The notes under the pieces are model-generated. The model did no database searches. It was not told the origin of the DNA and was given only the letters and a program-made list of their open reading frames with translations. Both the position numbers and the translations under genes were made by a program. A stretch of 64,000 nt of DNA from Clostridium muellerianum (GTDB taxonomy: Bacteria; Bacillota; Clostridia; Clostridiales; Clostridiaceae): assembly GCF_012926525.1 (NCBI RefSeq), contig NZ_JABBNI010000025.1, positions 299,826 to 363,825 of the forward strand. The letters are read 5' to 3'. Below are positions 18,201 to 25,280 of this stretch, in pieces (position 1 is the first letter of the stretch; every line of letters starts with the position of its first letter).

Positions 18201-18591
18201 ACCTTTTAGACATTTGAGTTAAAACATCCTTAACTTGATAATTTTTTGATCCATAAAGAACAGAATGTTCTATTACATGATTAACTCCATTATCATTCTT
18301 TGTAGGTGTTCTAAAATTTACACACATCATTTTATTATCGCTATCATTCTGCACATATATAAGCTGTGCGCCACTTTTGGCATGTTTATATATGCATACA
18401 TTTGCCTTTAAGTCTTCTATCCACTTTTTAGAAACTAATTGAAATCCCCCTAAGGAATTATTAATAGTACTTGCGGTTTGAACATTGACACTTTCAGCTT
18501 TTACATTGCTTGATAGTCCCATTACAAATGCCTGTGAAGATAACATTGTTACCACTGTTAACGCTATTATAGATTTTAGCCTTTTATTCAT
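15217..18591 (-). CDS. Secreted M16C (presequence-protease/insulinase-like) zinc metallopeptidase
   Basis: The 1124-residue protein has a typical signal peptide (about 1-32, ending near VKAES). The inverted zinc motif is HVIEH (H105, E108, H109), with the third ligand Glu206 in YSEMKGNY. M16C enzymes such as PreP and falcilysin form a closed two-lobed chamber that degrades peptides. The last 100 residues (about 1025-1124) form an Ig-like domain (TFKFEKDLDEVT ... PVNSYEKGKKYTIFIKD) absent from intracellular relatives, which may attach the enzyme to the cell surface. An AAGGGGG site precedes the ATG. A role in feeding peptides to amino-acid fermentation is inference. Confidence 0.9.
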   Translation of the reverse strand: MNKRLKSIIALTVVTMLSSQAFVMGLSSNVKAESVNVQTASTINNSLGGFQLVSKKWIEDLKANVCIYKHAKSGAQLIYVQNDSDNKMMCVNFRTPTKNDNGVNHVIEHSVLYGSKNYQVKDVLTQMSKRSLNTYLNAITTSDMTMYPVASKNDKDFENLMGVYLDAVFYPNVLKDKKIFKQEGIRYELNSPKDELTYNGVVYSEMKGNYSSPNWIINRAVNQSLFPDTSYKYESGGIPDEMPNLTYDELVKTYNENYNPSNSYFYLYGKMDIEKTLKFIGEKYLNNFDKKEVKTELTVQKPFTKSVEKTAEYSLPQGVSTKNKTYLSLNYVIDKNTNKDLVEQFTLLQTLLGGIPSSPIRKALKDNGFGENVLVSFNFFGIQPVFSIEVENADENQKDKFKEVVNKALEDIVKNGFEDQLLNSIYKVYELDNRKLKGDYDLEYNEIIMSSWMHGGDPTAYLNINSDMENIKRNIKPEYLKELVKTYLLDNKSSSLVILKPVAGLANKKEAELKSKLAAYKASLSKEQLDALVKDTQDLKAWQNTPPTQEELNTLPTLTREDINTKTKEYKTVEKTENGVKVLKHPINTNNVDFTTLYFDSSTVPQDKLGYIYLLSEILGNVDTKNYSKDDLQEQVLINTGGIKISPSFIVDHNDNNLYFPKMVVNLTSLNENLSNGFKILNEEVFNSNLNDKVRIKEIISNLKMAKEQNLAYNGSVIGGEKLLSYMSESGKYNIYKDDGFYTFLCDLDKSFDSKSDEVVKNLQQVRDLIFNKKDMIVSFIGNEENYKTFSDNLNKFSGGLKNENLKKYKYSFDSSKINEGLIIPSTVQYVYKGGDIKKSGYSENGKFKVLQNILSSSYLSPIIREKDGAYVASMAVENGNVIFLSYRDPNLQKTIDTFDKSPEYLKNFSADEKEMTNYVIGTVGQDDNKNSRLIKKYGPAADGYIADDLYLSGIKQSDLEKERKELISTTAEDIRNFAPAIDAVLKQNYLCVVGGETKIKENKKNFMTIKNVLTSEEEKGTTLDMEKKENVACDKTWTFKFEKDLDEVTVNTANVYVLNDQNQQVKVNVSYDKNNKAIKIAPVNSYEKGKKYTIFIKDIQSVKKNGVTSKLIAPVDMEFVTQK

Positions 18592-18925
18592 TTGAAGTCC
18601 CCCTTATAAAAATTGGAATAATTTTATTAATTATATATTATACTAGTACTTTAAATTTTAAAATACAATTATGTTAAATTATACATTTTAAGCCTTCAAT
18701 TGTCACAGTTTTAGATTGAATAAACGAAAATTATTCTAAACTTTTAATATTTGATATTTCTAATTATCTTTGTGTTAATTTTATTTATATATTAAATTTT
18801 ATGTATAACCTTTATTTACAAAATGTAATATATATAGTATTAAACAACAATTTTTTCTTGAGTATTGTATATAAGATAAAATTGTCTTACACATTCATGA
18901 ATAACTAAACTTGTCACAAAACAGG
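18592..18925. other. Divergent intergenic region
   Basis: These 334 bases separate the M16 peptidase start from the promoter of the next gene. They are very AT-rich. No structured RNA, repeat or small ORF with a ribosome site was seen. Confidence 0.6.
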
Positions 18926-18954
18926 TTGACTTTTATCGTTATATGTGGTATATT
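18926..18954 (+). promoter_or_regulatory. Sigma-A promoter of the DUF975 gene
   Basis: TTGACT (18926-18931) and TATATT (18949-18954) with a 17-base spacer. The predicted start is near 18962, about 44 bases before the ATG. Confidence 0.7.
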
Positions 18955-19005
18955 ATACTGTATAATCAATTAACGAATACTAATAATATTAAGGGGGAAT
19001 TATCT

Positions 19006-19701
19006 ATGACTTCAGATAATTACATTTTAAAAAATTCTAAAGAATTAAAGGAATTAGCTAAAGAAAAACTGAAAAATAACTGGCTTAAAGCTGCTCTTGT
19101 TTGTTTTATATGCTGGCTTATTGCAGATTCTTTTTCAAATATATCATCCGTTAATGATAGTATTAACTCTATTTCTTTCTTAAATACTCATGTTCATTTA
19201 AATTTTGTAGACAATTCACCAGTTAATACAACTTTCGATATTATAAGTTTCTTATTAAGTGGTGCATTATATGCAGGTTCTTCTTTATTCTTTTTAAAAT
19301 TAATAAGAAACCAAAATGCTTTAGTTGAGGATTTACTATATGGTTTTAAAAACTTTGGTACCTTTGGAAAACTATTCTTACTAGAGCTTATAAAATCTTT
19401 ATTTATAATTTTATGGACTTTACTTTTAATAATTCCTGGAATTGTTGCATGGTTTAAGTATTCAATGGCTTACTATATAATAATTGATAATCCCGATTTA
19501 AGTGTTATAGACGCTATAAATTTAAGTACTGAAATGATGGATGGCCATAAAGCTAGACTATTCCATTTAGTTCTAAGTTTTATTGGATGGTTTTTGCTTG
19601 GAATATTAACTTTAGGTATAGGCTTTATATGGATTCTACCTTACTATGAAACTGCTCAGGCTAACTTTTATGAAGAATTAAAATCTACTTATGAAAATTA
19701 G
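19006..19701 (+). CDS. DUF975 family integral membrane protein
   Basis: The ATG at 19006 follows AAGGGGG by eight bases; a longer in-frame reading would begin inside the promoter. The 231-residue protein opens with LKNSKELKELAKEKLKNNWLKA, typical of DUF975, followed by about five or six membrane segments. The central loop sequence DNPDLSVIDAINLSTEMMDGHK is also characteristic. Function is unknown; related proteins are general membrane proteins of Firmicutes. Confidence 0.85.
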   Translation: MTSDNYILKNSKELKELAKEKLKNNWLKAALVCFICWLIADSFSNISSVNDSINSISFLNTHVHLNFVDNSPVNTTFDIISFLLSGALYAGSSLFFLKLIRNQNALVEDLLYGFKNFGTFGKLFLLELIKSLFIILWTLLLIIPGIVAWFKYSMAYYIIIDNPDLSVIDAINLSTEMMDGHKARLFHLVLSFIGWFLLGILTLGIGFIWILPYYETAQANFYEELKSTYEN

Positions 19702-19792
19702 TCTTATAATAAGATGCATTTATAATAAGGTTTTAAAAAATGACATATAAAATTTCATATTTTTTGTACAATGTAAGTTTTCTTTCAATTTA

Positions 19793-19838
19793 AAAGCTGT
19801 GAAATTAAGATATTAACCCTTATATTTCACAGCTTTTT
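19793..19838 (+). terminator. Intrinsic terminator
   Basis: A 13-bp stem AAAGCTGTGAAAT/ATTTCACAGCTTT ends in a T-run, downstream of the DUF975 gene. Confidence 0.85.
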
Positions 19839-19975
19839 ATATAAATCATCTATTTTTGCTATAAAACTTTGTAGGCCTTTAATTTTCTCATACTAAATTG
19901 TCAAGTTATTCTTAGTTTAGCATTACAAAAGAAAAAAATTTTGTTAATTTTCAATTTTTGTGGTATACTAGAAGA

Positions 19976-20163
19976 ATAAGCTAAATGTTGTTGATATCAA
20001 CAACACCTTTTAAGAAGATTAAACTCAAGTTTTAAGTAGAAAAACAGAATAAAAGATCTGAAACACTTAATATTCTAAAATGTATCTACAACTTTAAAAT
20101 ATTGAAAGTTTTAATATTTTATCTACATTAAATTTTCTACCACCTTTTCATAGGTGTTTTTTT
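19976..20163 (+). ncRNA. Candidate small RNA or attenuated leader of about 190 nt
   Basis: A promoter lies just upstream: TTGTTA 19941-19946, 17-base spacer, TATACT 19964-19969. The region begins with a perfect palindrome (19987-20004, GTTGTTGAT/ATCAACAAC). Near 20079-20130 it has an AATGTA...TACATT hairpin and ends with a short terminator CACCT/AGGTG plus seven T residues (20141-20163). AACACCT at 20002-20008 can instead pair with AGGTGTT at 20152-20158, so the 5' end could either close the RNA or oppose the terminator. It contains no ORF with a ribosome site. It may be a free RNA or the leader of the gene at 20417. Confidence 0.4.
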
Positions 20164-20231
20164 ATCTTATAGAACGTTTAAACATGCATCTAAATTTTAA
20201 CTTAACCCAATAGCATTATACGTAAAAATGT

Positions 20232-20292
20232 CCTTTTCTCGAAAGGTAGCTGCAGAAACTCTTTTGTTTAAGCAATTAGAGTTCTTGTGCAG
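20232..20292 (+). other. Structured 5' region upstream of the unknown gene at 20417
   Basis: Two hairpins are visible: CCTTT/AAAGG (20232-20246), and a two-part stem CTGCA/TGCAG with AACTCT/AGAGTT (20250-20292). The remaining bases to 20400 are AT-rich with nothing else recognised. No known riboswitch consensus was matched. Confidence 0.35.
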
Positions 20293-20416
20293 TGTAGTTT
20301 GTTGTATTGTGTATAATCCTTTCTGCCTTTGGATTAAATAAACTAAAATTTACTTTATTTTGCATGTTAAAACCTTCAATTAAAAGTATTTTCATATATT
20401 AAAGGAGGATCTATTA

Positions 20417-20935
20417 ATGAGAAAAAATTATAAAATCAAGAAAACCATATCAGTAAAACACTTTATTTCAGAATTTGGCGAAAACTTTTCTGAACATATG
20501 AAAGAAAGACTATTAGATTTAGAAGTACGGTGTGTTCTAACAAGAAAAGAAGAAGAAAATATACTTGATATAAAGCATGTTGAACATACTAAATATGACT
20601 GTCCTTCAGGTAAAGGTTCAAAAGAATATGCATATGGAGAATTTACAGTAATAGACGGCACTTTATATTTTTCAGAAAAGTGCTTAGAAAATGATGATGT
20701 TATGCAATCTCCAATAACAGATGTTATATATAACTCTTTAAGCAGTACAGACATGATTTCTGATGAAAATAACAGTTTAAAAAAAGTTGATGATAGCAAT
20801 ATCGATAGTGTTATAGATAGTATTCTATCTGTATGCCCTGATGTATCTCAAAGATATTTAGATATTGTAAAAGAAATGACTTCACATTCAGAAAACAAAT
20901 TATTAAGTACACTTTATACAAAAGCTTATCATTAA
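20417..20935 (+). CDS. Protein of unknown function, 172 aa
   Basis: The family is not recognised. The ATG follows a strong AAAGGAGG site by nine bases, and the codon use matches its neighbours. The protein is soluble with no signal peptide. It has a basic N-terminus, a Cys in EVRCVLTRKEE and another in YDCPSGKGSKEYAYGEF, then a strand-like segment ending LYFSEKCLE. The C-terminal half is acidic and Ser-rich with a helical end (RYLDIVKEMTSH). The long structured leader before it and terminator after it indicate a monocistronic gene under post-initiation control. Confidence 0.7.
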   Translation: MRKNYKIKKTISVKHFISEFGENFSEHMKERLLDLEVRCVLTRKEEENILDIKHVEHTKYDCPSGKGSKEYAYGEFTVIDGTLYFSEKCLENDDVMQSPITDVIYNSLSSTDMISDENNSLKKVDDSNIDSVIDSILSVCPDVSQRYLDIVKEMTSHSENKLLSTLYTKAYH

Positions 20936-20967
20936 ATTTTATTTATATGTTAAGCTTAAATGAAATG

Positions 20968-21001
20968 AAAAACTTCAATTCTCAAAGTATTGAAGTTTTA
21001 T
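20968..21001 (+). terminator. Intrinsic terminator
   Basis: A 9-bp stem AAACTTCAA/TTGAAGTTT followed by TTAT, 33 bases after the stop codon of the preceding gene. Confidence 0.65.
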
Positions 21002-21089
21002 ATTATAAGCTTATATAAATTATATTTTTAGCTTTCTTTAAGTTTTATATAAATTGATTCTTATATAAATTTTACTTCAAATAATTTAC

Positions 21090-21134
21090 AAAAAAATCCA
21101 GCCGTACTGTAAAATACAGTATGGTCATGGATTA
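21090..21134 (-). terminator. Intrinsic terminator of the efflux operon
   Basis: A 10-bp stem CCGTACTGTA/TACAGTATGG (one G-T pair), extended by a partly paired ATCC/GGAT outer stem, is followed on the minus strand by seven T residues. It lies just after the MFS gene. Confidence 0.85.
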
Positions 21135-21142
21135 TCTTTTCA

Positions 21143-22669
21143 TTAGACAGTTTTCTTAAATAAAAATACTAATGGTATAGTTACTAACATAATAAATAAA
21201 GTTAGCATAAAAGCATCATCTATTCCATGCAAATAAGCTTTTTTTCCTAAATATGAATAAGCAAGGTACAAACCTCCAGTTTGAGAATTTACTGACTCAA
21301 AACCTTTTCCTAGTATATACTCTTTAGCTGAATTTAAAAAATTTGCACTTATAGGACTTATACTATTAAACTGCTCAGCCAATCTATAATAATGCAAATT
21401 CTGCCTATGTTGAAGGAATATTGTAAGTATAGTTATGCTTAAAGATCCCACTACTTGTTTTACAGTATTTTGAAGAGAAGATCCTCTGCCTACTAATTCC
21501 TTAGGCAAAGCATTCATTCCCTCATTTTGAATCAGTATAATACAAATTCCTACTGAAGCTCCTCTTAGAAATACTAATAAAGTAAAAATACTGTTACTTG
21601 TATCCAGGTTTAAGAAATATAATTTATAAGTTGAAACTGACATTAAAATCATGCCTAAAACGATTAAAGGTAAACCTCCAATTTTACTTGAAATTTTGCC
21701 ACTTATCATCATAAATAAGGCCGATCCAAATGCATAGGCCATCATCATAATACCAGTTTTCACAGCACTTAAGCCCACTAAATTCTGTAAGAATAACGGC
21801 ATTAAAAGTAACAAACCATATATACCAAACATTATAATACTTGTTACTATTAAACTTAGGGTATATTTATATATTTTTAATATTCTTAAATCTAATAAAG
21901 GATTATCTGTAGTGAGTTCTTGTACGACAAAGAGTATAAGATTACAGGTTCCAAAAACAATTAGTAATGGATACTTTATTTCTCCCCAATCTATATTAGA
22001 TCCCTCACCTATGACATAGAGAATACTTACTAATCCTAAAGTTGAAGTTAATACTCCAATGTAATCTAATTTTTGTCCTTTCATTCCGTTACTATCCTTT
22101 ATAATCACTATAGCTAAAAAGGTTCCAATAATTCCAATAGGAACATTGACCGTAAAAATCAAATTCCAACTTAAATATTCAACTATATATCCACCTAAAG
22201 TTGGTCCAATAGCTGGTGCCGCCATTGCTGCTATTCCGTAAATTGCTGTAGCTATTCCAATCTTATCTTTAGGCATTATTTTATATACCATAGACATGCT
22301 AACAGGCATAATCATTCCTCCACCTATTGCTTGTACTACTCTTGAAAATATTAATACATTTATATTCCATGAAACTCCACACATAAATGATCCTAATGTA
22401 AAAATAATTAAAGAGAATACATATACTTTTTTCATTCCAAAACTGTCCTCTAGATATCCAGTGAGAGGTATTACAGCTCCTGATGCTAGCATATATCCAG
22501 TTAAAACCCATTGAGTTCTATCTAAAGTTGATCCAAAAGAAGACATTATTTTTGTTACAGCTATATTTACAATACTAGTATCAAGAAATGCCATAAAAGT
22601 TCCAATAATCACTATTCCTAAGCATAACCATTTGTAAGAAGGAGCTTCTTTTTCTTCCACACTTTTCAC
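21143..22669 (-). CDS. DHA2-family (EmrB-like) MFS drug efflux transporter
   Basis: The 508-residue protein has about 14 membrane segments. The DHA2 motif D1 is seen as LDTSIVNIA (29-37), motif A after segment 2 as GYLEDSFGMKK, and motif C as AAPAIGPTLGG near 145-160. Such pumps export hydrophobic toxic compounds by proton antiport. It is the last gene of an operon tetR - lipoprotein HlyD - short HlyD - MFS, so it most likely forms an EmrAB-like complex with the adjacent membrane-fusion proteins. Confidence 0.92.
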   Translation of the reverse strand: MKSVEEKEAPSYKWLCLGIVIIGTFMAFLDTSIVNIAVTKIMSSFGSTLDRTQWVLTGYMLASGAVIPLTGYLEDSFGMKKVYVFSLIIFTLGSFMCGVSWNINVLIFSRVVQAIGGGMIMPVSMSMVYKIMPKDKIGIATAIYGIAAMAAPAIGPTLGGYIVEYLSWNLIFTVNVPIGIIGTFLAIVIIKDSNGMKGQKLDYIGVLTSTLGLVSILYVIGEGSNIDWGEIKYPLLIVFGTCNLILFVVQELTTDNPLLDLRILKIYKYTLSLIVTSIIMFGIYGLLLLMPLFLQNLVGLSAVKTGIMMMAYAFGSALFMMISGKISSKIGGLPLIVLGMILMSVSTYKLYFLNLDTSNSIFTLLVFLRGASVGICIILIQNEGMNALPKELVGRGSSLQNTVKQVVGSLSITILTIFLQHRQNLHYYRLAEQFNSISPISANFLNSAKEYILGKGFESVNSQTGGLYLAYSYLGKKAYLHGIDDAFMLTLFIMLVTIPLVFLFKKTV

Positions 22670-22690
22670 CTGCCTTTATAATCTTTTCTT

Positions 22691-23359
22691 TTACTTTATG
22701 TGTATATTAACTACTACATTAATACCTGGTAAAAGTTTAACATTGCTATATTTATCTAATTTAATTTTAACTGGTACCTTTTGCACAACTTTTGTAAAGT
22801 TAGCACTGGTGGACGTTGGAAGTAAAGAAAATGTAGCAGTAGATGCTTCACCAATAGAATCTACTTTTCCAGTAAATTTTTTATTTTTATATTTATCTAT
22901 AGTAATATCAACTTTTTCACCGCATCTTAATCTAGTTAATTTTGTCTCTTCTATATTAGCTGTTACATATATGTCATCCTGATTTATTACATAAGCAAGT
23001 GTCTGACCTGCTGCACACATTTCACCTACATTTGCTTGTTTTTTTATAATTATTCCATCTATAGGAGAACGAATAATAGCATTTTCTAAGGTATCACTAG
23101 TCTGTCCCACTATATCCTGTCTTCCAATTATTTGATCTTTGTTTACCCTGTCTCCTTCTTCAACATTAAATTCTAGAAGTTTACCAGATATTTGAGGACT
23201 TACTTTTAATAAATCTGCATTAAGCTTAGCATCTTCTGTGGAAACAAAATGAGTACTATTATACCAATAATATCCTACTATTCCTACCATAGTTACCATC
23301 ATAAGTATTAATATACCGCTCATTATTATCTTCTTTTTCGATTTCATATGCTTTTTCAT
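22691..23359 (-). CDS. Short HlyD/EmrA-type membrane-fusion protein
   Basis: The 222-residue protein has one N-terminal membrane segment (about 9-31), then a biotinyl-lipoyl-like half domain (HFVSTEDAKLNADLLKVSP, GKLLEFNVEEGDRVNKDQII). The second half (SPIDGIIIKKQANVGEMCAAG) follows almost directly, and a beta-barrel domain ends it. The long coiled-coil hairpin of Gram-negative EmrA is missing, as expected in a cell without an outer membrane. It starts five bases after the lipoprotein HlyD gene and ends 21 bases before the MFS gene. Confidence 0.85.
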   Translation of the reverse strand: MKKHMKSKKKIIMSGILILMMVTMVGIVGYYWYNSTHFVSTEDAKLNADLLKVSPQISGKLLEFNVEEGDRVNKDQIIGRQDIVGQTSDTLENAIIRSPIDGIIIKKQANVGEMCAAGQTLAYVINQDDIYVTANIEETKLTRLRCGEKVDITIDKYKNKKFTGKVDSIGEASTATFSLLPTSTSANFTKVVQKVPVKIKLDKYSNVKLLPGINVVVNIHIK

Positions 23360-23364
23360 CTCCT

Positions 23365-24345
23365 CTACTCTTTAAGTCCTACTTCTGTAATCATTCCTGG
23401 CTTCAAAATGTCATTTCCCTCTTTTAAAGTAACTCTAACTACATTTTTTCCATTAGAACTAAGCATAGGATTTATTACAGATATTTCACCTTTAAATCTT
23501 TTATCTGGTATATCATCTGATTTAACAACAACCTCTTCACCTACTTTAATTTTCTTAAACACATTTTCAGGTACATATCCATCTATATAAAGCTGATCAT
23601 TGCCTACAATTTTAACTAAAGTAACACCTGTTCCCGCAATTTCTCCTACATGTATATTACATTCACTTACTGTTCCAGATATTGATGAAGTTATGATTCC
23701 ATTATTTACTTGACTTACAGCTGAATTTACTGCAACTTGTGCTTCATTTACCAAAGCCTGGGATGAAGCTATATCCTCTTTTGTAGCACCACTATTAAGT
23801 TTATCTAAAGTACCTTTGTCTGAAATCAACTTATCCTTAGCACTATTTAAGCTTGCTTCCATTTGTTCTAAATTTTGTTTTGTTTCATTTCCAGTATCAT
23901 ATAACTTTTTTATTCGATTATAATTATTAAGAGTATTTTCATAAATTTTATTATCATTATCTATAGCTGCTTCTGCTATGGATATATCTTCAGGTCTTGC
24001 TTTGCTCTGCACTTTATCCAGAGCAGCCTTAGCTGTATTTACTTTTGCTTCTGCTTGATTTTGCTGATTCTTTAAATCTGTGGTATCTAGATATATAATT
24101 GGATCTCCAGCATTAACTTTACTTCCTACTTGTACATTAACTTTCGTAACCTTAGAAGGTGAAATTTTGGAAGCCAAATTTATGGAATTATCAGCTTGAA
24201 TTTTTCCAGCAAAAATAAAAACTTCTCTTGGAGCTGATGCTGCACTAATACTTTCTTTTTCATTTGATTTAAAATAAGTACACCCATTTAATAATATTGG
24301 AATTGTAAATAATATTAGAATTAATTTTTTTATATAATCCTTCAT
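23365..24345 (-). CDS. Lipoprotein HlyD-family efflux adaptor with coiled-coil hairpin
   Basis: ATG 24345 is chosen because AAGGAGGGA lies seven bases upstream; a longer in-frame start lies inside the upstream gene. The 326-residue protein has a lipoprotein signal ending LLNGC (lipidated Cys near 22) and the first lipoyl half (KVNVQVGSKVNAGDPIIYLD). A helical hairpin of about 110 residues follows (LKNQQNQAEAKVNT ... AQVAVNSAVSQ), then the second lipoyl half (SISGTVSECNIHVGEIAG) and a barrel. It precedes the shorter HlyD and may be an additional adaptor for the same pump. Confidence 0.85.
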   Translation of the reverse strand: MKDYIKKLILILFTIPILLNGCTYFKSNEKESISAASAPREVFIFAGKIQADNSINLASKISPSKVTKVNVQVGSKVNAGDPIIYLDTTDLKNQQNQAEAKVNTAKAALDKVQSKARPEDISIAEAAIDNDNKIYENTLNNYNRIKKLYDTGNETKQNLEQMEASLNSAKDKLISDKGTLDKLNSGATKEDIASSQALVNEAQVAVNSAVSQVNNGIITSSISGTVSECNIHVGEIAGTGVTLVKIVGNDQLYIDGYVPENVFKKIKVGEEVVVKSDDIPDKRFKGEISVINPMLSSNGKNVVRVTLKEGNDILKPGMITEVGLKE

Positions 24346-24370
24346 TTTATCCCTCCTTTTAAAAATATAT

Positions 24371-25021
24371 TTACTCTCTCTTGCAAATACCATGCTTTAT
24401 TATTTCTATAAAACATATAAGTTCTTTATTCATCATTTCTAATTCTTCTATCACTTCTTCCTCTTTTAATTCACTTTGAATAAAAGAATATTTTTTCAAA
24501 TATCTCATTGTAAGTGCTTGAAATATAAATGAAAACATATCAAACACCTTATTTAAATCCACATTTTCATTAAAATCTGACTTATCTATGTTATTAAGCA
24601 TAACTTTTTTCATTCTTTCTATTAAGCTTTGAGTTTTTCCAGTTGCTATAGGTTGCAGTTCATTTGGTAAATTACACAAAAGTGCATTTGAAATAATAAT
24701 TCCTAAATACATTTCACCTTTAAGCCATTCTGTTCTTTCTTCTAATAATTGATTAAATTTTTCAAATGCACTATCCTGATATTTCTCACATATTTCTTTT
24801 GTTTTTTCAAAATATAACTCAGCACAGTAGTCTAAAATATATAAATATAAGTTCTTCTTATTCTCAAAGTAATGAAATATCATTCCTTTAGATATACCTG
24901 CATCTTTTACAATGCTATTAGTAGATGCCTCTTCATACCCCTTTACAGCAAACTCTTTTAAAGCTGATTTAATAATTCTATTCTTTTTTTCTTCCGATAT
25001 TTTTTCAAAATTCTCGTACAT
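24371..25021 (-). CDS. TetR-family repressor of the efflux operon
   Basis: The ATG at 25021 follows TTGGAGG by nine bases. The 216-residue protein has a standard TetR helix-turn-helix in residues 8-54 (RIIKSALKEFAVKGYEEAST, VKDAGISKGMIFHYFENKKNL) and an all-helical ligand-binding half. It is the first gene of the efflux operon. Two identical-architecture palindromes flank its promoter, so it very likely represses its own operon until an effector binds. The ligand cannot be predicted. Confidence 0.92.
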   Translation of the reverse strand: MYENFEKISEEKKNRIIKSALKEFAVKGYEEASTNSIVKDAGISKGMIFHYFENKKNLYLYILDYCAELYFEKTKEICEKYQDSAFEKFNQLLEERTEWLKGEMYLGIIISNALLCNLPNELQPIATGKTQSLIERMKKVMLNNIDKSDFNENVDLNKVFDMFSFIFQALTMRYLKKYSFIQSELKEEEVIEELEMMNKELICFIEIIKHGICKRE

Positions 25022-25052
25022 TTTTATTATCCTCCAATAAAATTCTTTTACA

Positions 25053-25106
25053 TTGACCATGTGGTCAATATAGGAATATTATACTACTTATTGACCGCAT
25101 GGTCAA
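25053..25106 (-). promoter_or_regulatory. TetR-type double operator with embedded promoter
   Basis: Two 16-bp palindromes of the form TTGACC-N4-GGTCAA lie at 25053-25068 and 25091-25106, centres 38 bases apart. On the minus strand the distal palindrome contains the -35 box TTGACC (25101-25106). The -10 box TATAAT is at 25078-25083 with a 17-base spacer. The second palindrome lies at the transcription start. Repressor binding would block the promoter from both sides. Confidence 0.85.
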
Positions 25107-25128
25107 CACCTCTGCATATAAATATTAC

Positions 25129-25170
25129 GGACTGTTACACTAACTAAAAAAATTGTTATTGCAACAGTCC
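25129..25170 (-). repeat. Palindromic hairpin repeat (family 2, copy a)
   Basis: GGACTGTT and AACAGTCC arms (8 bp) enclose 26 bases. On the minus strand its flanks (GGGACTGTTGCAATAA, TTAGTGTAACAG) align with those of the larger hairpin at 29268-29371. It lies after the ABC exporter genes and may act as their terminator, although its T-tract is poor. Confidence 0.45.
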
Positions 25171-25280
25171 CATTTAAAATATATCATTAAATGCTTAATG
25201 TTTTGTTTTAGCCACTTCTTAACCCTGCTAAAAACTTAGTGAACTAAAATATCTTTACTTTCATTAAAACAGAGTATAAT

